This document shows, piece by piece, positions 53,194 to 61,698 of a stretch of 64,000 nucleotides of DNA (positions are counted from its first letter, which is position 1; the number at the start of each line of letters is the position of its first letter). The notes beneath the pieces are model-generated. The model searched no databases, had not been told where the DNA came from, and worked only from the letters and a program-made list of their open reading frames with translations. The position numbers were made by a program, and so were the translations under genes. The DNA lies in NCBI RefSeq assembly GCF_028473665.1, contig NZ_CP098774.1, positions 2,790,001 through 2,854,000 of the forward strand, written 5' to 3'. The stretch is from Sphingomonas sp. QA11 (GTDB taxonomy: Bacteria; Pseudomonadota; Alphaproteobacteria; Sphingomonadales; Sphingomonadaceae).

Positions 53194-54144
53194 TCAACGC
53201 GCCGGGTCGATGCCGCAATAAGCGGCGAGATCGTCGCGGTCCTGCTGGCAGGCAATGGTCAGGAAGGTGTCGACGTCGCTACGCTGCGGGATGCTCGATT
53301 GCGCACCCGCCCGGGTTGTGACGAGCGCCGCCGCGGCGGCGGCACGGGTCAGGGCAGCCCCCAAGTCGAGGTCTTGCGCCAATCCCGCGGCCAGGACGCC
53401 GCAAAAGGTGTCCCCCGCTGCCGTCGTGTCGACCGGCGTGACGATAAAGGCCGGCTGGAGCAGATAGTCGTCGCCGACGCGCGCGCAGGCGCCGCGTCCG
53501 CCGAGCGTCACCACCGTGGTCGCGACGCGGGTTCGCGCCAGACGCTCGGCGATTGACCCATGAGCACCGACCAGCAGCCCGAGTTCATCCTCATTGACGA
53601 CCAGCACGTCCACGGCATCGAGCAACGCGGTGGGCAATGCCTGCGCCGGCGCGGCATTGAGCATCACCCTGACGCCACGATCGCGCGCCGTTAGCGCAAA
53701 GGCAGACACGGTCTCGACCGGTGATTCCAGTTGCATCACCAGCCATTTGATGCCGTCGAGATCGGACAGATCGTCCGCGCGGAGATCGGCATTGGCGCCC
53801 GGCGCGACGGTGATCGCATTTTCCGCGGCATCGGACACGGTGATCAGCGCCGCGCCGGTCGATCGCGACGAGCGGCGGACGTCGAGTTCGACGCCCATGC
53901 TCGTCAGCGAAGCGGTGATCAGACGCGCGAGGTCGTCGTCGCCAAGTGCCACCAGCATCCTGGTCGCAGCGCCGCCCGCCCGCGCGGCAGCGGCTGCCTG
54001 GTTGGCTCCCTTGCCGCCGGGGAAGATCGCCAGGTCGCCGCCGAGCACCGTTTCGCCGGCCGCGGGGATGCGGCCGGCGCGCACGACGAAGTCGGCATTG
54101 GCGGAGCCGGCGACCAGGATGCGAAAATCGGATTGGTCGCCCAC
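53194..54144 (-). CDS. Ribokinase-like PfkB sugar kinase
   Basis: 316 aa. ILVAGSANADFVVRAGRIPA (N-terminal ribokinase signature), GGKGANQAAAAARAGG, and the C-terminal PfkB signature VDTTAAGDTFCGVLAAGLAQ with catalytic Asp. Phosphorylates ribose or a related pentose/nucleoside sugar. Start is GTG 54144, preceded by GGGGAGGAGACT; the longer frame runs into the TonB gene. Fits phosphorylation of the sugar released by the glycosidases. Confidence 0.9.
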   Translation of the reverse strand: MGDQSDFRILVAGSANADFVVRAGRIPAAGETVLGGDLAIFPGGKGANQAAAAARAGGAATRMLVALGDDDLARLITASLTSMGVELDVRRSSRSTGAALITVSDAAENAITVAPGANADLRADDLSDLDGIKWLVMQLESPVETVSAFALTARDRGVRVMLNAAPAQALPTALLDAVDVLVVNEDELGLLVGAHGSIAERLARTRVATTVVTLGGRGACARVGDDYLLQPAFIVTPVDTTAAGDTFCGVLAAGLAQDLDLGAALTRAAAAAALVTTRAGAQSSIPQRSDVDTFLTIACQQDRDDLAAYCGIDPAR

Positions 54145-54161
54145 AGTCTCCTCCCCTCGGC

Positions 54162-56372
54162 TCAGAAGTCGCGGTGGAACGTGAGAGACACCGTCCGCCC
54201 GCGGCCCGCAAAGTAATTCTGGTAGATATCGATCTGCGACGAGCTCAGGAAATAGAACTTGTTGAACAGATTCTCCACGCCGAGCGAGACGGTACCGATG
54301 CTGCCCGCCTTGACGTTCGCCGTCAGGTCGAAAAGCGTGTAGCCCTTGGTATATTCGTTGATCGCCGGGAGGTGACGACTGAAATAGCTGGTCGAACCGA
54401 GCGACAGCGAAGCCGCTGGAATGAAGCGCCACGTCGCCGTCGCGGTGAGCTTGTCAGGCGCGATATTGAGTACGCCGAGCGGCGTATCGATCGGACTGGC
54501 CACGCCATTGGCGGCCGAAGTCTTGCCGACGACGTGGCTGTAGACGACATTGAGGCGCACGTCGCTGGTCGGGCGCAGCTCGCCGCTCACATCGAAGCCG
54601 TAGATCGAGATCGGCCGGCGATTGAGGACGTAGTCCTTGGTCACCGGATCGACCGCGTAGGTCGAGCCATCCTTGGACTTCGATTGATAGTAGGAAATGC
54701 CGAAGCTGCCGATCCCGCCACGCCAATTGAGGCCGATCTCCTTGTTCTTGAAGATCACCGCTTCGAGTCCGATCAGCGACGTGACGCTGTTGCCGGCCGT
54801 GCTGACGTTGCGCAGCGGAATGCCCACGTTCGGTAATGAAAAACCCTCGCTGTAGGTCGCGAAGGCAGAGAATCCGCTACCGAACCGCCCGATGATACCG
54901 GCGTTGAACAGGTCGGCGTTATATTTGAGCGTACCACCCTTCACGAACACGCTGTTGCGATAATAGGTCGTCGTATAGTCGGCGATCTTCACGCGGCCGG
55001 CCTCATGGCGCCACCCGCCACTCAGCGTCACCGGACCGATATCATAGCTCAACTGCGCATACGGCTCGATGCCGGTATAGTTCATCGGCGGCACCCATAC
55101 GCGATTGGTCTGCGCGAGGTACTGCTGCGTCTGGTCGTGAACGAGGTCGATGCCGAAGCGCAGCTCGAGGCCCTTGGTCAGCAGATCCTGATAGGTGTCC
55201 GACGTACGCAAGCCATATTTCTTGGACAGAATCTCGGACTGATCGAAGATGACGCCGGTCGAGATGCGCGGATCCTGCTTGTCGATGAGGTTGTCGCCAG
55301 GGAAACGCATCTCCTGCTTGGCATAATAGGCCGTCGCTACCAGGTTGCCGCCCAGCAAATTGGTATTGCTGTAGTTTAGCGCAAATTGCAGGAAGCGGTT
55401 GAAATCGGGCTTGAACAGCAGCTGGCCGGTGACCGGATCGGTCGGCGGACCGGGCTGCGCGGTGTCGGGAATGCCCGTGGTCTGGTCGGTGCCGGCCGCG
55501 GGGCGGACACCGGCGACATAGTGATAATTACCGTTCGATTTCAGATAGAAGAAGCTCGCCGTCGCCTCAAGGCGCTGCGAGCCATTATCGCCGAAGTCGT
55601 GGCCGACCTTGAGGAACAGGTCATATTGCTTCGAATCCGCCAGCGAGCTCGACGCGCTGAGGCCGATGCGCCGGCCATTGGCATCATAGGTGATGCCGCG
55701 CGAGAGGAAGGAGCCGGCGGCGAAGATGTCGATCCCGTCGGACTTGTGGGCGACCGTGGCACCGAGCTTCCACTGCGAACTGTCGTCGCGGAACTGGGTG
55801 CCGAAGCGAGCTGTGACGCCGAGGTGCGTGCCGTCCTGGGTGGCTCGCTTCGAGATATAGTTGATGATACCGCCGGCCGCACCGACGCCCTCGGCCGCCG
55901 AGGCGCCGCCGATCACCTCGATGCGTTCGATCGTCCCCATGTCGGTAAAGGTCGCGTTGCGGCTGCCGTCGCGCAACGGGGTCGATTGCGGAATACCATC
56001 GAACAGATAGAGCGCGGTGCGGCCGCGGAACGTCTCGCCCAGCGTGTTCATCGTCTGGTTCGATTCCGAATAGCCCGGCACGGTACGCGCCAGAATCGCG
56101 GTAGCGTCCTCAGTGATGGTGAGCGAGCGCTGCACCTCGGCCGGCGTGATGACAGTGATCGCCCCGGCGATCTTATCGACCGCCTTGGGCGAGCGGCTGC
56201 CGGTGACGATGACTTCGCCGCGATCGGCTGCCATGTCCTGTCTATCGGCGGAACCACTCTGGCCACCATCGGCGACCGATGCCGCGGAATCGGCGCCGGC
56301 CTGGGCAAAGGCCGGCAGGGCAACGCTCGATAGCAAGGCTGCCGCAAGCGTCAGACGCGCATGACTAGTCAT
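54162..56372 (-). CDS. TonB-dependent outer-membrane receptor of the glycoside locus
   Basis: 736 aa. Signal peptide MTSHARLTLAAALLSSVALP ending AFAQA; TonB-plug region GEVIVTGSRSPKAVDKIAGA and MGTIERIEVIGGASAAEGVG; barrel ending GRGRTVSLTFHRDF. Promoter-proximal gene of the six-gene operon and divergent from the CoA-lyase gene across 250 bp. Most likely imports the glycoside (inference from context). Confidence 0.93.
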   Translation of the reverse strand: MTSHARLTLAAALLSSVALPAFAQAGADSAASVADGGQSGSADRQDMAADRGEVIVTGSRSPKAVDKIAGAITVITPAEVQRSLTITEDATAILARTVPGYSESNQTMNTLGETFRGRTALYLFDGIPQSTPLRDGSRNATFTDMGTIERIEVIGGASAAEGVGAAGGIINYISKRATQDGTHLGVTARFGTQFRDDSSQWKLGATVAHKSDGIDIFAAGSFLSRGITYDANGRRIGLSASSSLADSKQYDLFLKVGHDFGDNGSQRLEATASFFYLKSNGNYHYVAGVRPAAGTDQTTGIPDTAQPGPPTDPVTGQLLFKPDFNRFLQFALNYSNTNLLGGNLVATAYYAKQEMRFPGDNLIDKQDPRISTGVIFDQSEILSKKYGLRTSDTYQDLLTKGLELRFGIDLVHDQTQQYLAQTNRVWVPPMNYTGIEPYAQLSYDIGPVTLSGGWRHEAGRVKIADYTTTYYRNSVFVKGGTLKYNADLFNAGIIGRFGSGFSAFATYSEGFSLPNVGIPLRNVSTAGNSVTSLIGLEAVIFKNKEIGLNWRGGIGSFGISYYQSKSKDGSTYAVDPVTKDYVLNRRPISIYGFDVSGELRPTSDVRLNVVYSHVVGKTSAANGVASPIDTPLGVLNIAPDKLTATATWRFIPAASLSLGSTSYFSRHLPAINEYTKGYTLFDLTANVKAGSIGTVSLGVENLFNKFYFLSSSQIDIYQNYFAGRGRTVSLTFHRDF

Positions 56373-56622
56373 CGGATATCCTCCCCATACCTATTTTTTC
56401 CGGAGGGTATAGCGGTGTAGACGCACGCAAAAGCGGCGGCCTACTACGTTCACACATCACATTTTATGTGGTTCGTCCGCCAAATCTGACTGCGGTTCAG
56501 GTCGGCCAGACCACAGTTTTCCTGCGCTGTGAACGCAGCATCAACGCGCTTTTCGCGCGCTACACACCAGCCGACCGCATCGAACACATTAACCGGCGCG
56601 GCGATCAGGGGAGAGTGTGTCG
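56373..56622. promoter_or_regulatory. Divergent promoter region of the glycoside locus
   Basis: About 250 bp between the receptor start and the CoA-lyase ATG; no gene. Contains TTTTTTCCGGAGGGTATAGC near 56393 and CACATCACATTTTATGTGG around 56453-56471, whose CACAT...ATGTG arms form an inverted repeat and could be a LysR- or other operator. Confidence 0.35.
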
Positions 56623-57459
56623 ATGCGCAGCAAATTGTTCGTGCCCTGCTCGCGTCCCGAATTCTTCGCCAAGGCGGTGGCCGGCGATGCCGATGCTCTA
56701 TCGTTCGATCTCGAGGACGCCGTTGCGGGCAGGGACAAGGCGACGGCGCGCACGAAGCTGGTCGAATGGCTGCAATCAGACGCCGCCGCATCGTCGGCCA
56801 AGCGCCTGATCGTCCGGGTCAACGCGCCCGACACCCCTTTCTTCGCCGACGATCTTGCCGCCCTGGCCGGCCTGCGCATCGACATCGTCAACCTTCCCAA
56901 GGCGGAATCGCCAAACGTCGTTCGCTCCGTCGTCGCACGGATGGATGAGGTGGGCATCGCGGCAGACCTGCTGGTCACCATCGAGAATGCGAGCGGGCTC
57001 TCTCGCGCCGCGGCGATCGCCGACGCGAATCCGCGGGTGATGGGGCTGCAGGTCGGCCTCAACGATCTGTTTGCCTCGCTCGGTATCGATCGGAACGATG
57101 TCCGCCATACCCATGCCGCCTTGTGGTCGATCCGGCTGGCCGCAGGCGAAGCCTCGCGCATCGCCTTTGACGGAGCGTGGCCGGATCTGGCCGATGACGA
57201 TGGGTTCCGCGCCGAAGCCGAACTCGCTCGCAGCCTAGGCTTTCTCGGCAAAAGCTGTATCCACCCGCGCCAGGTGACGATTGCCAACAAGGTGTTCGAC
57301 AAAGGCGAAGATATGTCGCGCGCGCAACGCCTGTTAGCCGCCGCTGCGGAGGCCGAGGCCCAGGGCCGGGGCGCGTTCCTGTTCGAAGGTGCGATGGTCG
57401 ATGCGCCGGCAATCGCGGCGGCGCGCAGAACCGTTCGCCGCTGGGGGGAATCGACCTGA
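56623..57459 (+). CDS. CitE-like HpcH/HpaI CoA lyase
   Basis: 278 aa. Typical of malyl/citramalyl-CoA lyase and CitE-like proteins: RSKLFVPCSRPEFFAKAVAG, ALSFDLEDAVAGRDKATAR (Glu/Asp metal ligands), RLIVRVNAPDTPFFADDL, LPKAESPNVVRSVVARMD, GLQVGLNDLFASLG and GKSCIHPRQVTIANKVF. They cleave 3-hydroxyacyl-CoAs into acetyl- or propionyl-CoA and an oxo acid. ATG 56623 lies about 8 bp after GGGGAGAG; GTG 56617 is an alternative. Its stop overlaps the next start (TGATG). Confidence 0.9.
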   Translation: MRSKLFVPCSRPEFFAKAVAGDADALSFDLEDAVAGRDKATARTKLVEWLQSDAAASSAKRLIVRVNAPDTPFFADDLAALAGLRIDIVNLPKAESPNVVRSVVARMDEVGIAADLLVTIENASGLSRAAAIADANPRVMGLQVGLNDLFASLGIDRNDVRHTHAALWSIRLAAGEASRIAFDGAWPDLADDDGFRAEAELARSLGFLGKSCIHPRQVTIANKVFDKGEDMSRAQRLLAAAAEAEAQGRGAFLFEGAMVDAPAIAAARRTVRRWGEST

Positions 57460-59861
57460 TGCGCGGTCTGCTGAAAACGTTGCTGGCCGCGTTCCTTTTG
57501 GCATGGATAGCGACCCCCGCCTTCGCCGAACCGCCGGTATCGACCGTCACGACGCCGCTGCCGCCTCTGGCAACCGGCGAGCCAATCCTGCTCGGGGCGG
57601 TCGACGACCATTTGATCGCGATCGATCAAAGTGGGAAACACGCCTTCGCGTTCGACGGCCGCAACTGGTCGGCAATCGACGCCCGCCGAATCGCGGTAGC
57701 CGGGAGAATTCTTGCCGTCGTGAGCGACGGCCGCCGTGCGGTCCTCCTGATCGGGGCTGAGGGCCGCGCCCGAGCATCGGTCATGCTTGCTTATTCGGGC
57801 GGCGGCCTCGACGGACGCGCCCTGCCGCCGCTCCCCCTCCCCCTGCGGTCGGCCACTGGCGCGTTCGAACCCGACGCGCTGCTGGTCACTGGCATCGCCC
57901 GCGACGGCACGCCGCGGCTGTTTCGCCTGTCATGGTCGAAGTCGGACACTTGGCAGGCATTCCCGGCGTGGCCGGGAGGTGGCGCACCGACCGCGCTCGC
58001 GGCACAGAATGGCGGCATCTTCGTCACGCTTGCGAGCCGGCAGCAATGGCGCTGGCTGTCAACGCAAGGCTGGCATGCGGGTGCGCCGTCACCGGGCACG
58101 ATCGTCCCCGGTTCGCCGCGCTCCATCGGCCAAGCGTATCTACTCTATCTGGTCGGCAATTCGGGCCGGACGCGCTTGTACAGCTATAGTGCAATCACCG
58201 ATGCCTGGGCACCGCTGGGACCGGCTCTGACCAAACCACAGATTGCTGCGGTAAGTCGGGGAGACGGTATCCTGTCGGCAGCGCGCGACGGCGTGGGATT
58301 GGCCTTCTCGACGTTGACGCTCAAATCGGCGCGCCAATCGATCTCGCCGATCGATATGGCCATCATCGCTGTCTACATGTTCGCGATGCTTGGCATCGGC
58401 CTCACCTTCTACCGCCGTGCCAAGCAAGGGCCGTCGAGCGAATTCTTCCTAGGCTCGCGGGCAATTCCCTTCTGGGCGGCCGGCATCAGCATGTTCGCCG
58501 GCAGCATCAGCTCGATCAGCTATCTCGCCGTCCCGGCGAAAGCATTCGAGACCAATTGGGAATACATCATGTCGAAGATGACGACGGTGTGCGGGCTGAT
58601 GTTCGTCGCCATCTTCGTCGTTCCGATCTTTCGCCGTCTCAATCTGGTCTCGGTCTTCAACTATCTTGAGCAGCGTTTCCACCCCGCGATCCGCCTGCTG
58701 TCGAGCGCCTTGTGGATCATGATGCAGATAGCCGGACGGATGGGAATCGTGCTCTATCTGCCGGCGATGGCGATCGGCACGATCACCGACATCAGCGTTG
58801 TCTGGTGCATCGTCGTCGTCGGGCTGTTCACCATTGTCTACACGGCGCTCGGTGGCATGCGTGCAGTGGTCTGGACGGACGTCTTCCAGGTGCTGGTGCT
58901 GACCTGCGGCGCGCTCTTCGCCATCGGTTTCATCGTCTGGCAGATCGGTTTCGGCACCGTGGTGGACACGGCAGCCGCATTCGACAAGACCAAGATGCTA
59001 AACTTCAGCTTCGACATCACCCAGCCGACAGTGTGGGGATTCCTGGTGCTGGTCCTGTTCGACGTGGTCCTGACCTTCCCCAAGGATCAGGTCCTGATGC
59101 AGCGCGTGCTGGCGACGCCGTCGGAAAAGGCTGCAAGCCGATCGGTCTGGCTGTTCGCGGCCGTGCTGCTGCCCAGCGCCTTCATGTTCTACATGATCGG
59201 CACGGTGCTGTTCGCGTATTACCGGGTGCATCCCGCACAGCTCAATCCGATGCTGCCGATCGACACGGTTTTCCCGTCCTTCATCGGCACCGAGTTGCCG
59301 CACGGGGTGGTCGGGGTGATCATCGCGGGCTTGATCGCCGCGGCGATGGGCACCCTGTCCGGAATCATCAACAGCGTCGCAACGCTGCTGTCGGTCGATT
59401 TCTATGATCGCCTGGTGCCGGGGCGCAGCCAGCGGCAGATCGTACGCTTTGCCGAGATTTCCAGCGTGGGGGTCGGCCTGATCGGAATCGGAATCGCGAT
59501 CATCCTGTCACGGCTCGACATCCATTCGCTGCTCGACCTCACGATCGAACTGTTCGGGCTATTCGGCGGCAGCTGCGCGGGTGCCTACACGCTCGGTCTG
59601 TTCACCAGGCGCGCCAATTGGCAGGGCGTCGCGATCGGCATCGTACTCGCCTCGATCATCACGCTCGTCGTTTGGATCTTCAGCCTCGTCCACCCCTATC
59701 TGTATCTCGCGCTCGCAATCGCCTCCTCGATCGTGATCGGCTATGTCTCGAGTTTCCTGTTCCCGCCGCCCAGCCACTCGCTCGAAGGGTTGACGATCTT
59801 TTCGCCGCGCACCGGTAGGGCCGAAACCGAGGAGTCAGCGTTATCGATACAGGCTTCCTGA
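57459..59861 (+). CDS. Propeller-SSS fusion: sodium/solute symporter with N-terminal exported domain
   Basis: 800 aa. Signal peptide MRGLLKTLLAAFLLAWIATP, then about 250 residues of propeller-like exported repeats (LFRLSWSKSDTWQAFPAWPG; RTRLYSYSAITDAWAPLGPA), and from about 290 a sodium:solute symporter (SPIDMAIIAVYMFAMLGIGL; FFLGSRAIPFWAAGISMFAG; GRMGIVLYLPAMAIGTITDI) with about 13 helices. The exported part may capture substrate for the carrier, as in sialic-acid or galactose-type fusions. Start overlaps the CoA-lyase stop; the end abuts the LysR gene. Confidence 0.88.
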   Translation: MRGLLKTLLAAFLLAWIATPAFAEPPVSTVTTPLPPLATGEPILLGAVDDHLIAIDQSGKHAFAFDGRNWSAIDARRIAVAGRILAVVSDGRRAVLLIGAEGRARASVMLAYSGGGLDGRALPPLPLPLRSATGAFEPDALLVTGIARDGTPRLFRLSWSKSDTWQAFPAWPGGGAPTALAAQNGGIFVTLASRQQWRWLSTQGWHAGAPSPGTIVPGSPRSIGQAYLLYLVGNSGRTRLYSYSAITDAWAPLGPALTKPQIAAVSRGDGILSAARDGVGLAFSTLTLKSARQSISPIDMAIIAVYMFAMLGIGLTFYRRAKQGPSSEFFLGSRAIPFWAAGISMFAGSISSISYLAVPAKAFETNWEYIMSKMTTVCGLMFVAIFVVPIFRRLNLVSVFNYLEQRFHPAIRLLSSALWIMMQIAGRMGIVLYLPAMAIGTITDISVVWCIVVVGLFTIVYTALGGMRAVVWTDVFQVLVLTCGALFAIGFIVWQIGFGTVVDTAAAFDKTKMLNFSFDITQPTVWGFLVLVLFDVVLTFPKDQVLMQRVLATPSEKAASRSVWLFAAVLLPSAFMFYMIGTVLFAYYRVHPAQLNPMLPIDTVFPSFIGTELPHGVVGVIIAGLIAAAMGTLSGIINSVATLLSVDFYDRLVPGRSQRQIVRFAEISSVGVGLIGIGIAIILSRLDIHSLLDLTIELFGLFGGSCAGAYTLGLFTRRANWQGVAIGIVLASIITLVVWIFSLVHPYLYLALAIASSIVIGYVSSFLFPPPSHSLEGLTIFSPRTGRAETEESALSIQAS

Positions 59862-60763
59862 AGACATTCGTCACTGTCGTCGACCACGGATCGATGGCCG
59901 CCGCCGCGCGCATGCTCAACATCAGTGCATCAGCGGTCGCCCAGCAACTGCACGCTCTTGAGCGCGAATTGGGCGCGCCCTTGCTGTTGCGCGTCGGCCG
60001 CACGATGCGGATGACCGAGGAAGGTGCGCGTGTCCTTGCACCCGCACGCAAACTTTTGCGCGACGCGACCGACCTGCGCGGCATCGCACAGGATGGTACG
60101 GTGACGGGCGAATTGTGGCTTGGCGCCTGCACCACGCCATTGACCGGTCTCCTGCCCGACATCCTGGCGGGCGTGAGCAAGAAGTTCCCGCAGGTGAATA
60201 TCCACATTCAGTCGGGCAATTCGGCGCAACTCTTCGTCGATGTCGAAGCGGGAAAGCTCGATGCGGCGCTGGTACTCGAGGCGCCCTATCCGCTACCCAA
60301 GACGTGCGACTGGCTGCTCCTGCGCGAGGAGCCGCTGATCGTGCTGGCGCCACGCGTGCTGGCGGATCGAGATCCGCTGGCGCTGCTGCGCGAGGAACCG
60401 CTGATCCGCTACGACCGCAATCAATGGGGCGGCCGGTCAGCCGACGTCTATCTGAACGAGCGCGGCATTGTGCCGCGCGAACGATTCGAACTGAACGCCC
60501 TAAATGCAATCGCGATGATGGTCGATCGCGGGCTGGGCGTATCGATCGTGCCCGATTGGGCGCCACCCTGGCCGGAGGGGATCGATATCGTTCGGCTGCA
60601 ACTGCCGGAACGACGTATCGGCCGGCGCATCGGCATCGTCTGGTCGCGCTCTAGCGTGAGGACCCGACTGGTGACGGTATTGCTGCAGGAAAGCGAACGC
60701 CTCGCGAGTACGCAAGATCGGCCTTCAGGGCCGCAACAGAGCCTGTTGGACAGGAAGCCCTGA
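59840..60763 (+). CDS. LysR-family regulator with non-canonical start
   Basis: About 307 aa if started where family members do (IDTGFLKTFVTVVDHGSMAA). HTH continues with NISASAVAQQLHALERELGA; binding domain GELWLGACTTPLTGLLPDIL. No ATG, GTG or TTG lies in frame before ATG 59894, whose use would delete the first helix of the DNA-binding domain; a TAG closes the frame at 59816-59818. GAGGAG at 59829-59834 is well placed for GTT 59840 or ATC 59843, with CTG 59858 as another option. It overlaps the end of the symporter gene. Confidence 0.75.
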   Translation, partial: VIDTGFLKTFVTVVDHGSMAAAARMLNISASAVAQQLHALERELGAPLLLRVGRTMRMTEEGARVLAPARKLLRDATDLRGIAQDGTVTGELWLGACTTPLTGLLPDILAGVSKKFPQVNIHIQSGNSAQLFVDVEAGKLDAALVLEAPYPLPKTCDWLLLREEPLIVLAPRVLADRDPLALLREEPLIRYDRNQWGGRSADVYLNERGIVPRERFELNALNAIAMMVDRGLGVSIVPDWAPPWPEGIDIVRLQLPERRIGRRIGIVWSRSSVRTRLVTVLLQESERLASTQDRPSGPQQSLLDRKP

Positions 60764-60795
60764 TCATCCCCGCCCCCGTCGGCCAACGTCATTCG

Positions 60796-61205
60796 TCAAC
60801 GCGCTGGCTGACACGAACCCGCCAGGAATAGTGGTCCGGCTCCTGCGCCGCACAACCGCGATTGTCGCGCATTGCGGGCAGCCAGATAGGTTTCGAGCGC
60901 CAGCCGGACGGTCAGCACAGGCCCCGACGCATCGGCGGCGCGCCTCAGCCTTGCTTTTGTGACGGCCCTCTTCGCAGCCCTCACCGCCTCGGCATAGTCG
61001 AGCGTGCCTTCGGTGACGACATCGTCGGCTACCCCGAGATCGAGACGCTGGTAGCAGCGATTCTGATGAGTATACCACCGGACGAACCAGAGCCCGCCCT
61101 GGCGCCCCTTGCGGTATCCAAGATGGATGTCCGTATCCATGCCGCGCCAATATATGCCCTTTTTTCAGCGCCGCGCGCGATGCGCGCGTCGTGATCGGGC
61201 TCTCG
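60796..61205 (-). pseudogene. Tyrosine-recombinase (integrase) N-terminal fragment, frameshifted
   Basis: The N-terminal arm-binding and core-binding regions of a phage-type integrase: DIHLGYRKGRQGGLWFVRWY, LDYAEAVRAAKRAVTKARLR and LTVRLALETYLAARNARQSR. The start ESPITTRASRAALKKG lies in another frame, joined across the T6 run at 61160-61165. The catalytic domain (R...HxxR...Y) is absent. It is fused to an IS5-family fragment at about 61205. Confidence 0.75.
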
Positions 61206-61433
61206 ACCAATGTCCGAGCCAACGTCCGACAGGTCATACCAGACCGACAGTAGCAGTGCCTTGAACATCGCCAGCGGTGGCCAGGCCGCTTCACCCCTGG
61301 CGTTCGAATGGATGCTCCCGAGCAGGCCGGCGATCTCACTCCAGTCGAGCATCCTCGCAAGCCCATCAAGCGACGACCCCGATCTCGCCGCTGCCGCAAA
61401 ACCCAGACGCTCCTGACCAATAGAACGATGCGC
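61206..61433 (-). pseudogene. IS5-family transposase N-terminal fragment
   Basis: Begins MAHRSIGQERLGFAAAARSG, then WSEIAGLLGSIHSN, WPPLAMFKALLLSVWYDLSD, the N-terminal domain of IS5-type transposases; the next expected segment is missing and the frame enters integrase sequence. Upstream (61450-61490) GACTCATAGTCGCATTGAAT looks like the IS5 terminal repeat. No catalytic domain remains. Confidence 0.8.
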
Positions 61434-61698
61434 CATTTTCGTCTCCAGCATGACTCATAGTCGCATTGAATCAGTCATCTAACGGATAGTCCAGACCTAC
61501 CCGCGCACAGGTCTCATTGGATCTCGACGCCTTTGGGAATCCTCGGCGATTCAACCCGGTCGGGTGCGAGTCTAGCCGCCAGCACCAGTCGTCATGTAGA
61601 CGATGGCCCATCCGCCGAACCGGCCGCGACGATCATGGATCGACGGGCTGTGAGCATTTTTAAGCGTTTTGCTGACGGTGTAACGCGGGCAAACCATA

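Noticed and set aside
50847..53321. 824-aa plus-strand open frame opposite the barrel/SUMF1 gene
   Set aside because: It is the antisense shadow of a high-GC gene: His/Arg/Val-rich without motifs, while the minus strand carries coherent SUMF1 and barrel domains.
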